This document shows positions 7,898 through 15,885 of a stretch of 17,223 nt of DNA, piece by piece; position 1 is the first letter of the stretch; each line of letters begins with the position of its first letter. The notes under the pieces are model-generated. The model did not search any database and was not told where the DNA came from. It worked only from the letters and a program-made list of their open reading frames with translations. The translations under genes and the position numbers were made by a program. Origin of the DNA: Firmicutes bacterium UBA5486 (lineage in GTDB: Bacteria > Bacillota > UBA4882 > UBA10575); contig DIPO01000015.1 of NCBI GenBank assembly GCA_002427045.1, positions 29,540 through 46,762 on the forward strand, read 5' to 3'.

Positions 7898-7942
7898 TTA
7901 TATACCTCCTCATCATAATAAATTAATATAGTGTAATGTAAG

Positions 7943-8100
7943 TTAAGAAATTGCATAATTTAAGGAATTACATAATTGGGATAGATAAAACATTAAGGTA
8001 TTTATACCATCCCCTAAACTGGCTAATTAAAATTTAACCACAAAAAGTCAGTCGCTTTTAATGTGGTTAAATGAATACCCAAATATTTATGCAATTCCTT
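7943..8100. mobile_element. MITE-like inverted-repeat element D with a tandem extra end
   Basis: The core runs from GGAATTACATAATTGGG (7964) to CCCAAATATTTATGCAATTCC (ends 8098) and encloses a perfect-looking stem ATTTAACCACAAAAAG / CTTTTAATGTGGTTAAAT (8032-8047 and 8055-8072) plus the small palindrome GGTATTTATACC (7998-8009). Immediately left of the core a second copy of the end is present in direct orientation: TTAAGAAATTGCATAATT (7943-7960) next to TTAAGGAATTACATAATT (7960-7977), 16 of 18 identical. Non-coding. Confidence 0.58.
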
Positions 8101-8121
8101 CGAATATAATTGTATTTGTGA

Positions 8122-8428
8122 TTAGAATTCCTTTTCTCTTCGAGCTTTCTTCTTAAATTCCTCTTTAAATTTTTTGTTACAAAATAAATATCTAAATATC
8201 GATTCCTTTCGTTTCTAGTAATCTCTATTATTTACTGGCAACCAATAAAGAAACGCTGCCCTTGTGGACAGCTTTCAAATTGATAAACAACTACTAATAA
8301 ATCTTTAAACCTAAATTTATTAGTCTCAATCTTCATTCTGCTTTAGTCAGGTCATTAAAATTGATTCTGTGTTCTTTAGCAAACTTCTCTAGTTCCCTTT
8401 TGTATTCATCAAAATGTTGTTTGTTTTT
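8122..8428 (-). pseudogene. Decayed coding sequence downstream of recQ
   Basis: Reading on past the recQ stop TAA in the same frame gives 31 more sense codons with a charged, helix-like sequence (HFDEYKRELEKFAKEH, INFNDLTKAE) ending at TGA 8333-8335. This TGA overlaps an ATG (ATGA) that opens a 34-codon frame (8232-8336) containing LLVVVYQFESCPQGQRFF. A third protein-like piece (RYLFCNKKFKEEFKKKARRE) ends at 8122. None has a ribosome binding site. I do not recognise a family. The likeliest reading is the remains of one gene or of a longer recQ end broken by stops and frameshifts. Low confidence: AT-rich sequence easily mimics Lys/Phe-rich protein. Confidence 0.3.
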
Positions 8429-10192
8429 TTATATATTTTCCTTTTCTTGTATATATTTCTCAATCTCCCTCATAAATTCACTTCCATATCTCGCAAGTTT
8501 TACCTCGCCAACACCCTTAACAGAAAGCATTGACTGATTATTTAGCGGTTTTAAACGAACCATCTCGCGGAGAGTACTATCAGGAAAAATCACATATGGC
8601 GGAACTTCTTCCCTTTGGGCAATAAGTTTTCTTAAACTCCGTAACCGTTCAAAAAGTTGATCATCTACTTCTTCTTCCCGTTCCGTAGCCATCGTAATCT
8701 TCCCTATTACCGGCTGGCAATCCTTAAGTACTGAGATGGCTTTAGGCCGTAGTTTCACTACCGGATATTTACCCCCTGTAAGTTGTAGATAATCCTCTGC
8801 AATCAACTGGTTTATTAGATCTTTAATCTCTGATAAAGAATGTTCTTTCATTAAACCATAAGTTGATATCCGATCAAACCCTAAACTTTTAAGTCTTTTT
8901 GTTGCTGAACCTTTTAATACGCCAGCAATCATATTAATTCCAAACGGATTTCCCATCCGGACAATACAAGAAAATATTTTTTCCGCCTCTTCAGTAATAT
9001 CTACCGTTTTTTGATCATTACAATTACTGCAGCGATTACAATTTTCCGGAATATCCTCTTCCCCAAAATACTCCAGAATAAATTTTCGCAGACACTTTGC
9101 AGTATAAACATAATCCACCATCGTTTGGAGTTTATCAAATTCACTCTTTTTTCGAGCCGGCCAATTAACCGTCTGTTCGATCAGAAACTTCTGAATAAGA
9201 ACATCCTGAGGACTAAATAACAGGATACACTCACTTGGCTCCCCATCTCGCCCGGCACGCCCTGCTTCCTGATAGTATGCTTCCATATTCTTAGGAAGAT
9301 TATAATGGATAACATACCGGATATTAGATTTGTCAATCCCCATTCCAAAAGCATTCGTTGCAACCATGACCTGGAGATTATCATTTAAAAATTCATCCTG
9401 AAAGTACCTTCGCTCCTGATCTTTTAAACCTGCATGGTATTTTCCGACTGCCAAGCCTTCCTCTGTTAGAAGATCATATATTTTCTCCACATCTTTTCTG
9501 GTAGCTGCATAAATTATCCCAGTCTCTCTCGAGTTGTCTCTTAAATATTTTAAAAGAAAACTTTTTTTGTCCGCCCGCCTAAAAATACTATAATATAAGT
9601 TACTCCGATCAAATCCTGTTATATATAGCTTTGAATCGCAAAGCTCTAACAGGCGGATAATATCTTCCTGGACTTCCTCAGTCGCTGTAGCAGTAAATGC
9701 TGCTACCACTGGCCGGTTCGCTAACTTGTTAATAAAAGGCCCTATTTTCCGATAACTAGGCCTGAAATCATGGCCCCATTGCGAAACACAGTGTGCCTCA
9801 TCAATCGCCAGAAAAGAAATCTTCAGCTGTTTTACCAACTCCAAAAATGGATCCGCACCCAAACGTTCGGGAGCAATATATAATAATTTATATTCACCGG
9901 CAGCCGTTCTTTCAATTCTCCTATCTACCTCTTTATTTGATAAAGAACTATTAATAAAAGAGGCAGGAATTCCTAAGCCTACCAGAGTGTCAACCTGGTC
10001 TTTCATTAATGAAATTAATGGAGAAACTACTAAAGTAATACCCTCGAAAAGCAGTGCTGGAATCTGAAAACAGACTGACTTTCCTGCTCCCGTAGGCATA
10101 ATCGCTAAAGTATCATTTCCTTGTAAAATACTTTTTATTACTTTAGCTTGTCCTTCCCGAAACTTTGAATAACCATAATGTTTTTTTAGCAA
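8429..10192 (-). CDS. recQ: ATP-dependent DNA helicase RecQ
   Basis: 3'-5' superfamily 2 helicase acting in recombination and fork repair. From the TTG at 10192 the 587 residues show motif 0 (YGYSKFREGQ), Walker A PTGAGKS (33-39), DEAHCVSQWGHDFRP (131-145), FTATAT (166-171), the QEAGRAGRDG motif VI (308-317), and the RecQ-Ct zinc site (Cys367, Cys385, Cys388, Cys391). A winged-helix region follows, then an HRDC domain at about 512-585. The nominal TTG has its purine-rich GAAGGA directly abutting it, which is unsuitable spacing. An in-frame AUU at 10213-10211 lies 8 bp after GGGGG (GGGGGTGA) and would add ILEQAEG, the usual RecQ amino terminus, so initiation at AUU is likely. No ATG or GTG exists between that AUU and the upstream stop. 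Confidence 0.93.
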   Translation of the reverse strand: MLKKHYGYSKFREGQAKVIKSILQGNDTLAIMPTGAGKSVCFQIPALLFEGITLVVSPLISLMKDQVDTLVGLGIPASFINSSLSNKEVDRRIERTAAGEYKLLYIAPERLGADPFLELVKQLKISFLAIDEAHCVSQWGHDFRPSYRKIGPFINKLANRPVVAAFTATATEEVQEDIIRLLELCDSKLYITGFDRSNLYYSIFRRADKKSFLLKYLRDNSRETGIIYAATRKDVEKIYDLLTEEGLAVGKYHAGLKDQERRYFQDEFLNDNLQVMVATNAFGMGIDKSNIRYVIHYNLPKNMEAYYQEAGRAGRDGEPSECILLFSPQDVLIQKFLIEQTVNWPARKKSEFDKLQTMVDYVYTAKCLRKFILEYFGEEDIPENCNRCSNCNDQKTVDITEEAEKIFSCIVRMGNPFGINMIAGVLKGSATKRLKSLGFDRISTYGLMKEHSLSEIKDLINQLIAEDYLQLTGGKYPVVKLRPKAISVLKDCQPVIGKITMATEREEEVDDQLFERLRSLRKLIAQREEVPPYVIFPDSTLREMVRLKPLNNQSMLSVKGVGEVKLARYGSEFMREIEKYIQEKENI

Positions 10193-10380
10193 TCCTTCTG
10201 CTTGTTCTAAAATTTATTTCACCCCCGGAAATGTCACCTTTAATTACTATCTCAATCCCCTTAGCTCTTCGTTCGTGGTTAAATATTGTCATTAAATAAG
10301 CAATATAAGCAAGGTAACCACAGTAAGCACATGCTCCTCCAGACAAGTTACCAGCCGCATTACAATTTAATTATCATTTT

Positions 10381-10403
10381 TAGCATATTAAAGCAGTATG
10401 CTA
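10381..10403. repeat. Palindrome upstream of recQ (possible operator)
   Basis: TAGCATA and TATGCTA form a perfect 7-bp inverted repeat with a 9-base centre. On the minus strand it overlaps the -10-like box of a weak promoter facing recQ, a location suited to a repressor site. No specific regulator is implied. Confidence 0.35.
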
Positions 10404-10455
10404 TCTATTCTGTATTCTTCAAAGTAAAGCATAATCCCCCTTCTTTCGGAGAAAC

Positions 10456-10484
10456 TTGACAAAAGGAAACCAAAAGTTTATAGT
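10456..10484 (+). promoter_or_regulatory. Sigma-A promoter for the PHP gene
   Basis: TTGACA (10456-10461) and TATAGT (10479-10484) with exactly 17 bp between them match the housekeeping consensus in 11 of 12 positions. They lie about 105 bp before the ATG at 10589, facing it. Confidence 0.75.
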
Positions 10485-10588
10485 TTAAAAAATTGCCAAT
10501 TTGTTTGTTTTGAGATTTATCCATAAAATATTGTTTTGGATAATTATCCCATTCCATCTGCTATTTAAGATAAAAAAGGAGCGGTTTT

Positions 10589-11452
10589 ATGCCCATCGAT
10601 CTTCATTTACATACACAGGCTTCCGATAGCACCTTAACCACCAAAGAACTTCTGACCCAAGCAAGCAACCTTGGTTTAACCGCTGTCTCAATCACTGATC
10701 ATGATACCACCGATGCTCTTCAAGAAGGAGCTGAGATTGCAGATCGATTGGGACTGACTTTTATTCCCGGGGTTGAGATCTCTGCCAGTTATACCCCGGA
10801 GATTAGCCTTCATATTTTGGGTTATGGAATTGATCCGGAAAATCCCCAAATATGTAAGGTACTCCGGCAAAACCAGAAAGCTTGGGACAAAAGTGAAGAT
10901 GACTCCATCTCTGCCCTCCAAAGAATAAATATTGAGATTGATCGCAAAAAATATGATTACTGGAAAGCTCATTCCCACACTCAAGAAGGAGGATGGCCCC
11001 TACTTAATACTTTAAGAGCGATGGGTGTAGTAAAGGATGTTAATGAATACTTTGGTAAATATTTTGGCTGGGGAAAACCAGCTTATATAGATATTGTCTT
11101 TGCTTCTCCAGAAGAAGTAATCTCAGCCATTAAAGCCGCTGGTGGGGTCCCTGTTCTAGCCCACCCCGGGCTCTATCTGGAAGGTTTAATTAAACTTATT
11201 ACCAGACCGGAGTTTCTTAATCAGCTAATTGCTTGGGGAATAGAAGGCCTTGAGGCGATTACCAGTTATCATACAGCAGAGGAAACGGATTTTCTTTTAA
11301 CTTGCTGCCAAAGTTATGAACTGCTAGTCACTGGCGGTTCCGATTATCATGGTGGTTTTGCCGGACGAAGATTAGGGGTACCCAGAGTCGATGATGCCTA
11401 CCTCAAACCTTTATTAAAGGCGATCGAACAAGCACAGATTAAGAATGCCTAA
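10589..11452 (+). CDS. PHP-domain metal-dependent phosphoesterase
   Basis: Member of the polymerase-and-histidinol-phosphatase superfamily, probably of the YciV/nucleoside 3',5'-bisphosphate phosphatase type. The 287-residue protein carries the expected metal ligands: His6 and His8 (DLHLHTQASD), Asp13, Asp37-His38 (ITDHDTTD), Glu63 (PGVEIS), His75 (LHILGYG), His192 (LAHPG), and Asp252/His254 (GSDYHG). The exact substrate (pAp-type nucleotides or short RNA) is not readable from sequence. The ATG follows AAAAAGGAGCGG at suitable spacing. It is a single-gene unit with its own promoter, divergent from recQ and convergent with the DedA-PAP2 gene. Confidence 0.9.
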   Translation: MPIDLHLHTQASDSTLTTKELLTQASNLGLTAVSITDHDTTDALQEGAEIADRLGLTFIPGVEISASYTPEISLHILGYGIDPENPQICKVLRQNQKAWDKSEDDSISALQRINIEIDRKKYDYWKAHSHTQEGGWPLLNTLRAMGVVKDVNEYFGKYFGWGKPAYIDIVFASPEEVISAIKAAGGVPVLAHPGLYLEGLIKLITRPEFLNQLIAWGIEGLEAITSYHTAEETDFLLTCCQSYELLVTGGSDYHGGFAGRRLGVPRVDDAYLKPLLKAIEQAQIKNA

Positions 11453-11521
11453 GGTAATAGCTCACGCTGGCTACAGCCCAATGAAAATCCAATTTAAGTT
11501 ATAATCTCCGCCTGGTCAGAA

Positions 11522-11561
11522 GTTGTTTCTTGGTTCACATGAATTTCCCTTGTGAAACAAC
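11522..11561. terminator. Hairpin between convergent PHP and DedA-PAP2 genes
   Basis: GTTGTTTC (11522-11529) pairs with GAAACAAC (11554-11561), with an alternative inner pairing of TTCACA and TGTGAA. It lies between two convergent stop codons. No T-run follows on either side, so termination is only a guess from position. Confidence 0.35.
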
Positions 11562-11614
11562 ATTCCGATTGGCTGGGTAAAGAATAATAAGATAATAGGT
11601 CTAAATAGTAGTTA

Positions 11615-12922
11615 TTAAACTTCCTCTAGTTCTAAACTTCTCCTATAGCCTAAGGCCTTGTAAATTACTATACTTGTCGAGGACCATAGTATCCCTGCAA
11701 ACCATCCGGCAAAAACATCACTCAAAAAATGAACTCCTAGGTAGACTCTACTTATTCCCACAAATATTGCATAAATAAAGATTAATACACTTGCCAAGAT
11801 GGCAGGCCTTTTTTTTCTTACACCAGTTAGTAGATAATAGATAATTAAAATAGAAAATCCCATAAAGGTCATCGCGTGTCCACTAGGAAAACTATAACCT
11901 GAGACTTTAATAATTCTTAAGCCTAAAGGCCTTGGCCTTCTGAAAACTTGTTTTAATGCCATATTAAACAGGCATAATCCTACAGTATTAAATGACAAAA
12001 GAAATGCTTCTTTTTTCTGTTGCTTACGGATTAAAATAACAGCGAGAACTAAAGTAATAACCATGATAAAAAGCGTACTACCGGTTATAGTTATCGTCTT
12101 AAATATCTGATTAAGCGTAGTACTCCTGATTGTATTAATATAATTTATTACTTTTATATCAAAATTCCAATTGCCCCTTGTCAAATAATCTTCAACAAAT
12201 TCTAAGAAGACAAGTAGTGAGAATAATGCAGCAAAAATACTGATAAAGAAATAAGTAGCAGCCCTATCATACTTCCTGTACCTTAATACTAAAGCATTTA
12301 ATTTCTCATATTTCTTTTTAAATTTTGCCATTACGCCAGTTCCTTTAATCTTTCCCGCCATTTTCAACTTCTTCCAAACATAATAAAATATTACGCCAAA
12401 AACCGTGATTCCGATAGTGAATACCTCAAAATAGTTTTGTAGATAATATTTTGCCTTATCCCCCAGAAAAAAGATGAAAAACCCTTCAAGAAAAAACCTC
12501 CCGCCCCTCCCAAAGATTGAAGCCATAATTAAGGTATACATCCTTACACCAAACGCACCCGCAGATATTGTAAAAAGCTTATAGGGAATAGGAGTAAATC
12601 CAGCGATTATAATCGCCCAACCCCCATATTTAGCAAAATAGCCCTCTACTTTTTTAATTTTCTCTTCTTTAAAAAACCGTCTTAAAATCGGTTTTCCTAA
12701 CTTATTTCCAATAATATATCCAAAAGCCCCGCCTAACACTGAAGATACCGTAGTAATCAAAGCATAAAACAAGGCCAGTTTCCTATTCATAAAAGCCATG
12801 GGTATAAGTAAAATATCAGGAGGGATCGGAAAAAATGATGATTCCGCAAATGATATAACAGCCAATCCAACAACGCCATAAGCTTCGATAAATTTTACAA
12901 AATTACTTAGAATTCCACTCAA
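11615..12922 (-). CDS. DedA-family / PAP2-family fusion membrane protein
   Basis: Two-domain membrane protein of 435 residues. The N-terminal half (about 1-190) is a DedA/VTT (SNARE-associated) domain, a family linked to flipping of lipid carriers such as undecaprenyl phosphate and phospholipids. It shows FAESSFFPIPPD with Glu27, GFTPIPYKLFTISAGA (108-123), and the Arg-containing FGRGGRFFLEG (137-147). The C-terminal half (about 220-430) is a type 2 phosphatidic acid phosphatase with the full catalytic signature: Lys324-x6-Arg331-Pro332, PSGH (346-349), and Ser391-Arg392-x5-His398-x3-Asp402. A single protein that dephosphorylates and translocates lipid pyrophosphates, such as undecaprenyl pyrophosphate recycling, is plausible. 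The start is TTG, with AAGGAG about 10 bp upstream. Confidence 0.9.
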   Translation of the reverse strand: MSGILSNFVKFIEAYGVVGLAVISFAESSFFPIPPDILLIPMAFMNRKLALFYALITTVSSVLGGAFGYIIGNKLGKPILRRFFKEEKIKKVEGYFAKYGGWAIIIAGFTPIPYKLFTISAGAFGVRMYTLIMASIFGRGGRFFLEGFFIFFLGDKAKYYLQNYFEVFTIGITVFGVIFYYVWKKLKMAGKIKGTGVMAKFKKKYEKLNALVLRYRKYDRAATYFFISIFAALFSLLVFLEFVEDYLTRGNWNFDIKVINYINTIRSTTLNQIFKTITITGSTLFIMVITLVLAVILIRKQQKKEAFLLSFNTVGLCLFNMALKQVFRRPRPLGLRIIKVSGYSFPSGHAMTFMGFSILIIYYLLTGVRKKRPAILASVLIFIYAIFVGISRVYLGVHFLSDVFAGWFAGILWSSTSIVIYKALGYRRSLELEEV

Positions 12923-12978
12923 AAATTACCACTCCTTCAAGCCTAACCAAACAGAAAAATCTTAGCCCCTCTAAAGAA

Positions 12979-12994
12979 ATATACAATTCCTTAA
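12979..12994. repeat. Solo end of the inverted-repeat element family
   Basis: TATACAATTCCTTAAA here is an exact 16-base match to the right end of element C (7335-7350). No partner end is visible nearby, so it may be a remnant of an excised or decayed copy. Confidence 0.45.
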
Positions 12995-12998
12995 ATAA

Positions 12999-13031
12999 GA
13001 AAGCCCCTATCATCATCAAATAGGGACTTTC
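12999..13031 (-). terminator. Terminator-like hairpin after the cyclic 2,3-DPG synthetase gene
   Basis: GAAAGCCCCTAT (12999-13010) pairs with ATAGGGACTTTC (13020-13031), a 12-bp stem with one mismatch and a 9-base loop. On the minus strand the stem is followed by TTATTTAAGG, a moderately T-rich tail. It lies about 125 bp after the stop codon of the upstream gene and before the DedA-PAP2 start. Confidence 0.6.
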
Positions 13032-13155
13032 AATTTGATTTTATTAAAATCCTGCCCAAACAAGTATCTTTTTAAAATAATTATCCTAATAATTTGGGTT
13101 ACGAAAGCTAATTGTGGTAACTTCCCTTAGTCTTCAAAAGGGCAGGGGTCTTTTC

Positions 13156-14469
13156 TTACCCAATTTTCTCCTTGATTATCTCTTCCAGTGTCGGTTCGCC
13201 GATCTCTTGCAACTCATAACGGACTCGAACCGCTGGTTTGTTGATCTTAACTATACGCCGGAGATCGATTGGCGTACCAATCACCACTGTGTCAGCCTCA
13301 GCTCGGTTTATTGTCTCTTCCAGTTCTTTAACCTGTTTCTTCCCGTATCCCATGGCCGGAAGAATATTAGAAAGGTGCCCATACTTGGCGAAGGTATCGA
13401 CGATACTACCCACAGCGTAGGGACGCGGATCTACTACTTCAGCAGCACCATATTTACGCGCGGCGATGAGACCGGCACCGTATTCCATATTACCATGGGT
13501 AAGGGTGGGGCCATCCTCCACCACCAACACCCTCTTCCCTGCCAAGAGGTCAGACTGTTCAACGAAGATCGGAGAAGCCGCCTCCACAACCGTTGCTTGG
13601 GGATTAGCCAATCGTATATTCTTGCGGACCTCTTCAACATGCTCCGGGTAACTGGTTTCTATTTTATTAATGACCAAAACATCAGCCATACGGAAGTTGG
13701 TTTCTCCAGGATGATAGAGCAGTTCATGCCCTGCCCGGTGCGGATCGGCAAGGACAATATGTAATTGAGGCCGGTAGAAAGGCAGATCATTGTTACCACC
13801 GTCCCAGAGGATTACATCAGCTTCTTTCTCCGCCTCGTGTAATATTTTTTGGTAATCGACACCAGCATAAACCACAAAGCCCTTCTCAATGTGGGGTTCA
13901 TACTCCTCCCGCTCCTCGATGGTGCAATCGTGTTTATCTAGATCTTCGTAAGAGGCAAACCGCTGGCAAACCTGTTTAGCCAGGTCACCGTAAGGCATGG
14001 GATGGCGGATGACTACCAGCTTTTTCCCCATCTTCTGAATAATTTCCGCTACTTTCCTTGTGGTCTGGCTTTTGCCTACTCCAGTCCGGACAGCACAGAC
14101 CGCAATTACGGGCACACGAGACTCCAGCATCGTAGTGTTCGGACCCATGAGACGAAAATCCGCCCCCGCAGCCATGACAATCGAGGCCCGGTTCATAACA
14201 TATTCATGTGAGGCATCGCTATAAGCAAAGATAACCTCGTCCGCCCCATGCCTCTTGATCAGGGTTACCAGATCCGCTTCGTCATATATGGGGATCCCTT
14301 CTGGATAAAGGGGCCCACTCAATGCCGCCGGGTATTTTCTCCCGTGGATGTCAGGGATCTGTGTCGCTGTAAAGGCTAGGACATCATAATTATCATTATC
14401 CCGAAAATAGGTGTTAAAATTATGAAAATCCCTCCCTGCCGCGCCCATAATAATTATTTTTTTCTTCAT
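13156..14469 (-). CDS. cpgS: Cyclic 2,3-diphosphoglycerate synthetase homologue
   Basis: Resembles the ATP-dependent synthetase that cyclises 2,3-diphosphoglycerate in methanogens; bacterial members carry the same name without proven function. The 437 residues start MKKKIIIMGAAGRDFHNFNT, carry a P-loop-like RTGVGKSQTT (128-137), LWDGGNNDLPFYRP (221-234), LADPHRAGHE (240-249) and NKIE (268-271), and end with GTPIDLRRI (398-406), all typical of the family. The ATG at 14469 is preferred because GGAG lies 9 bp ahead of it; another ATG three codons upstream (14478) directly abuts that GGAG. The gene is close to 50% GC by eye, clearly above its neighbours, which suggests transfer or strong codon selection. 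It stands alone, with a promoter upstream and a hairpin downstream. Confidence 0.87.
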   Translation of the reverse strand: MKKKIIIMGAAGRDFHNFNTYFRDNDNYDVLAFTATQIPDIHGRKYPAALSGPLYPEGIPIYDEADLVTLIKRHGADEVIFAYSDASHEYVMNRASIVMAAGADFRLMGPNTTMLESRVPVIAVCAVRTGVGKSQTTRKVAEIIQKMGKKLVVIRHPMPYGDLAKQVCQRFASYEDLDKHDCTIEEREEYEPHIEKGFVVYAGVDYQKILHEAEKEADVILWDGGNNDLPFYRPQLHIVLADPHRAGHELLYHPGETNFRMADVLVINKIETSYPEHVEEVRKNIRLANPQATVVEAASPIFVEQSDLLAGKRVLVVEDGPTLTHGNMEYGAGLIAARKYGAAEVVDPRPYAVGSIVDTFAKYGHLSNILPAMGYGKKQVKELEETINRAEADTVVIGTPIDLRRIVKINKPAVRVRYELQEIGEPTLEEIIKEKIG

Positions 14470-14493
14470 TGCCAACATCTCCTATAGTATAAA

Positions 14494-14521
14494 TATATAG
14501 ACTAATATTGTACCTTTTCAA
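14494..14521 (-). promoter_or_regulatory. Likely sigma-A promoter for cpgS
   Basis: On the minus strand TTGAAA (14521-14516) and TATATA (14499-14494) are 16 bp apart, placing the predicted transcript start only about 15-20 bp before the chosen ATG. A further TATACT lies just downstream. The leader would be short but still include the GGAG site. Confidence 0.5.
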
Positions 14522-14661
14522 ATATCCTGCCCATAAAGATAGTTATGCCGATAAGGTGCACAACATTTTTTCTATTCTGCATTTAATTTCTACTTCCTGC
14601 ATAATTATTCGTTTTATTTTAGTAACTTCTGTTTAGAGCCTTTTCAAGAATTCCGATTCTA

Positions 14662-15885
14662 CTAAGCGGCAACTACCTGCTTTCGGTAGGTCTCTACCTC
14701 TGCTGTTAACCAAAAATCATCCTCTTCCAAAACCGCTAAATAATCTTAGCAATAGCTTCCTCTTTCTTCTTGAGATAAACCGCCTCTAAGCGGTTGCGTT
14801 CTCCCATACTGTTAAGTATATAGATCCCCGTTTTGCTTGTCAGCCTCGTCCCGTTGGCATTTATATCATAGCTAAAACTTTCTTGATCGTAAGTCTGATC
14901 ATCACTAAGAAAGAAAGCCAGTGTATGATCAATACCATTAATTCTTCCGTCCCCATTCAGATCAGCTTCTGCTTAATCGCCTGGATATTGCCGACTGCAT
15001 CTACTTTGTAGCTAAGGTCCTCGAGCATTTTACCAGAAGCACTAATTCGAATCCGAGAGATCCTTTTCCTATGGTCAAAATCCCAGGTTTGTTTGGTTTG
15101 ATTAGCATACTCCATCTCAGTAACTACCCCGGAAGGTGTATACTCTAATCTAGTAACAAAAGGGTTAATATCCAGGAAAGACCCACCTGCTGCTAGCCAA
15201 CTATCTGGATCAGTCACCGTTTTGATTTGCTCAAGCCTTCCTAAGGCGCTGTCATAATCATCCTGGTAACCATCACAGCATCATTATATTCATAACTAAA
15301 GCTAAAGCTCTGTTCTTCAGCATCCCCACCCCATACCCGGGCGACTTGCTCCCGTAGAGCAGGATCTTTGAGCCGCCGCTTTAGCTTTATCACTTGGTTG
15401 TTATGATCATAAAGATAGTATTCAATCAGTTCTTCACTGCTAACCCGCACCGGATTGCCTCGGTGATCGTAGACCGTCTTTACTTGGCGGCAAGCTTGAT
15501 TATTCTGGTAATCCTGCCTATTTTGATAATGGAGCACGGCGGTATTACGGTTCATCTCATCGTATTTCATGACTATAATCTGCCCTTTACGGTCGGTTTT
15601 CTGGACTAAAAGCCCCAGGTCATTGTATTCCATCCGTTCATTACCGGTAGTCCCATGTCTTTCTTCCAGTAAAAGATCTCTTTCATCATAACGGTAACCA
15701 GTAATATTCCATATCGGGTCAGTAAAACTGATGAGACGGTTCAATTCATCATCCTCATACCTGTATTCCTGCCAGTCCGTGCTGGGGGTGGTTCGCTCTC
15801 CGTAACAGATGGTTTTATTCAGATTACCATTCCAGTCATACTGTTCTATAACACGACGGCCTAAAGCATCGGTAGTAGTATAGTA
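14662..15885 (-). pseudogene. Frameshifted Rhs/YD-repeat remnant with a dockerin-like segment
   Basis: The reading begins directly after the stop of the 100-residue membrane-protein gene, with YYTTTDALGRRVIEQYDW, and continues through YD repeats (YRYEDDELNRLISFTD, MEYNDLGLLVQKTDRKGQ, MKYDEMNRNTAVLHY). It has no start codon of its own. The frame shifts near 15250 (into DYDSALGRLEQIKTV), near 14960 (into ADLNGDGRINGIDHTLAFF) and near 14745 (into DYLAVLEEDDFWLTAEV), and ends at TAG 14664-14662. Joining the pieces restores one continuous Rhs-like protein of about 400 residues. DLNGDGRINGID is an EF-hand/dockerin-type calcium loop set among YD repeats, followed by FSYDINANGTRLTSKTG. No Rhs core or toxin tip remains. 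It is probably the debris of a second rhs gene. Confidence 0.8.

Larger units (their letters stand above)
10214..10588. other. Divergent intergenic region between recQ and the PHP gene
   Basis: A 375-bp region holding leaders for both genes. On the minus side it has the GGGGGTGA ribosome binding site at 10226-10219, a perfect 7-bp inverted repeat TAGCATA/TATGCTA (10381-10403), and a weak TTGAAG / CATACT promoter-like pair overlapping that repeat. On the plus side it has a near-consensus promoter at 10456-10484. A TTG-started minus-strand frame (10346-10143) overlapping the start of recQ has no known similarity and I do not call it. Confidence 0.5.

Noticed and set aside
10143..10346. 67-codon minus-strand frame overlapping the start of recQ, with a CAYCG motif
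   Set aside because: TTG start without a properly spaced ribosome binding site, overlaps recQ in another frame, and has no recognisable family. Probably chance.
13114..13764. Long plus-strand open frame of 216 codons opposite the cyclic 2,3-DPG synthetase gene
   Set aside because: It lies antisense to a gene with clear family motifs, and its translation looks like no protein family. It is a shadow frame.
14957..15744. Two separate short Rhs proteins as independent genes
   Set aside because: Their sequences join seamlessly after one-base frame changes, and neither has a start signal. They are parts of one broken gene.
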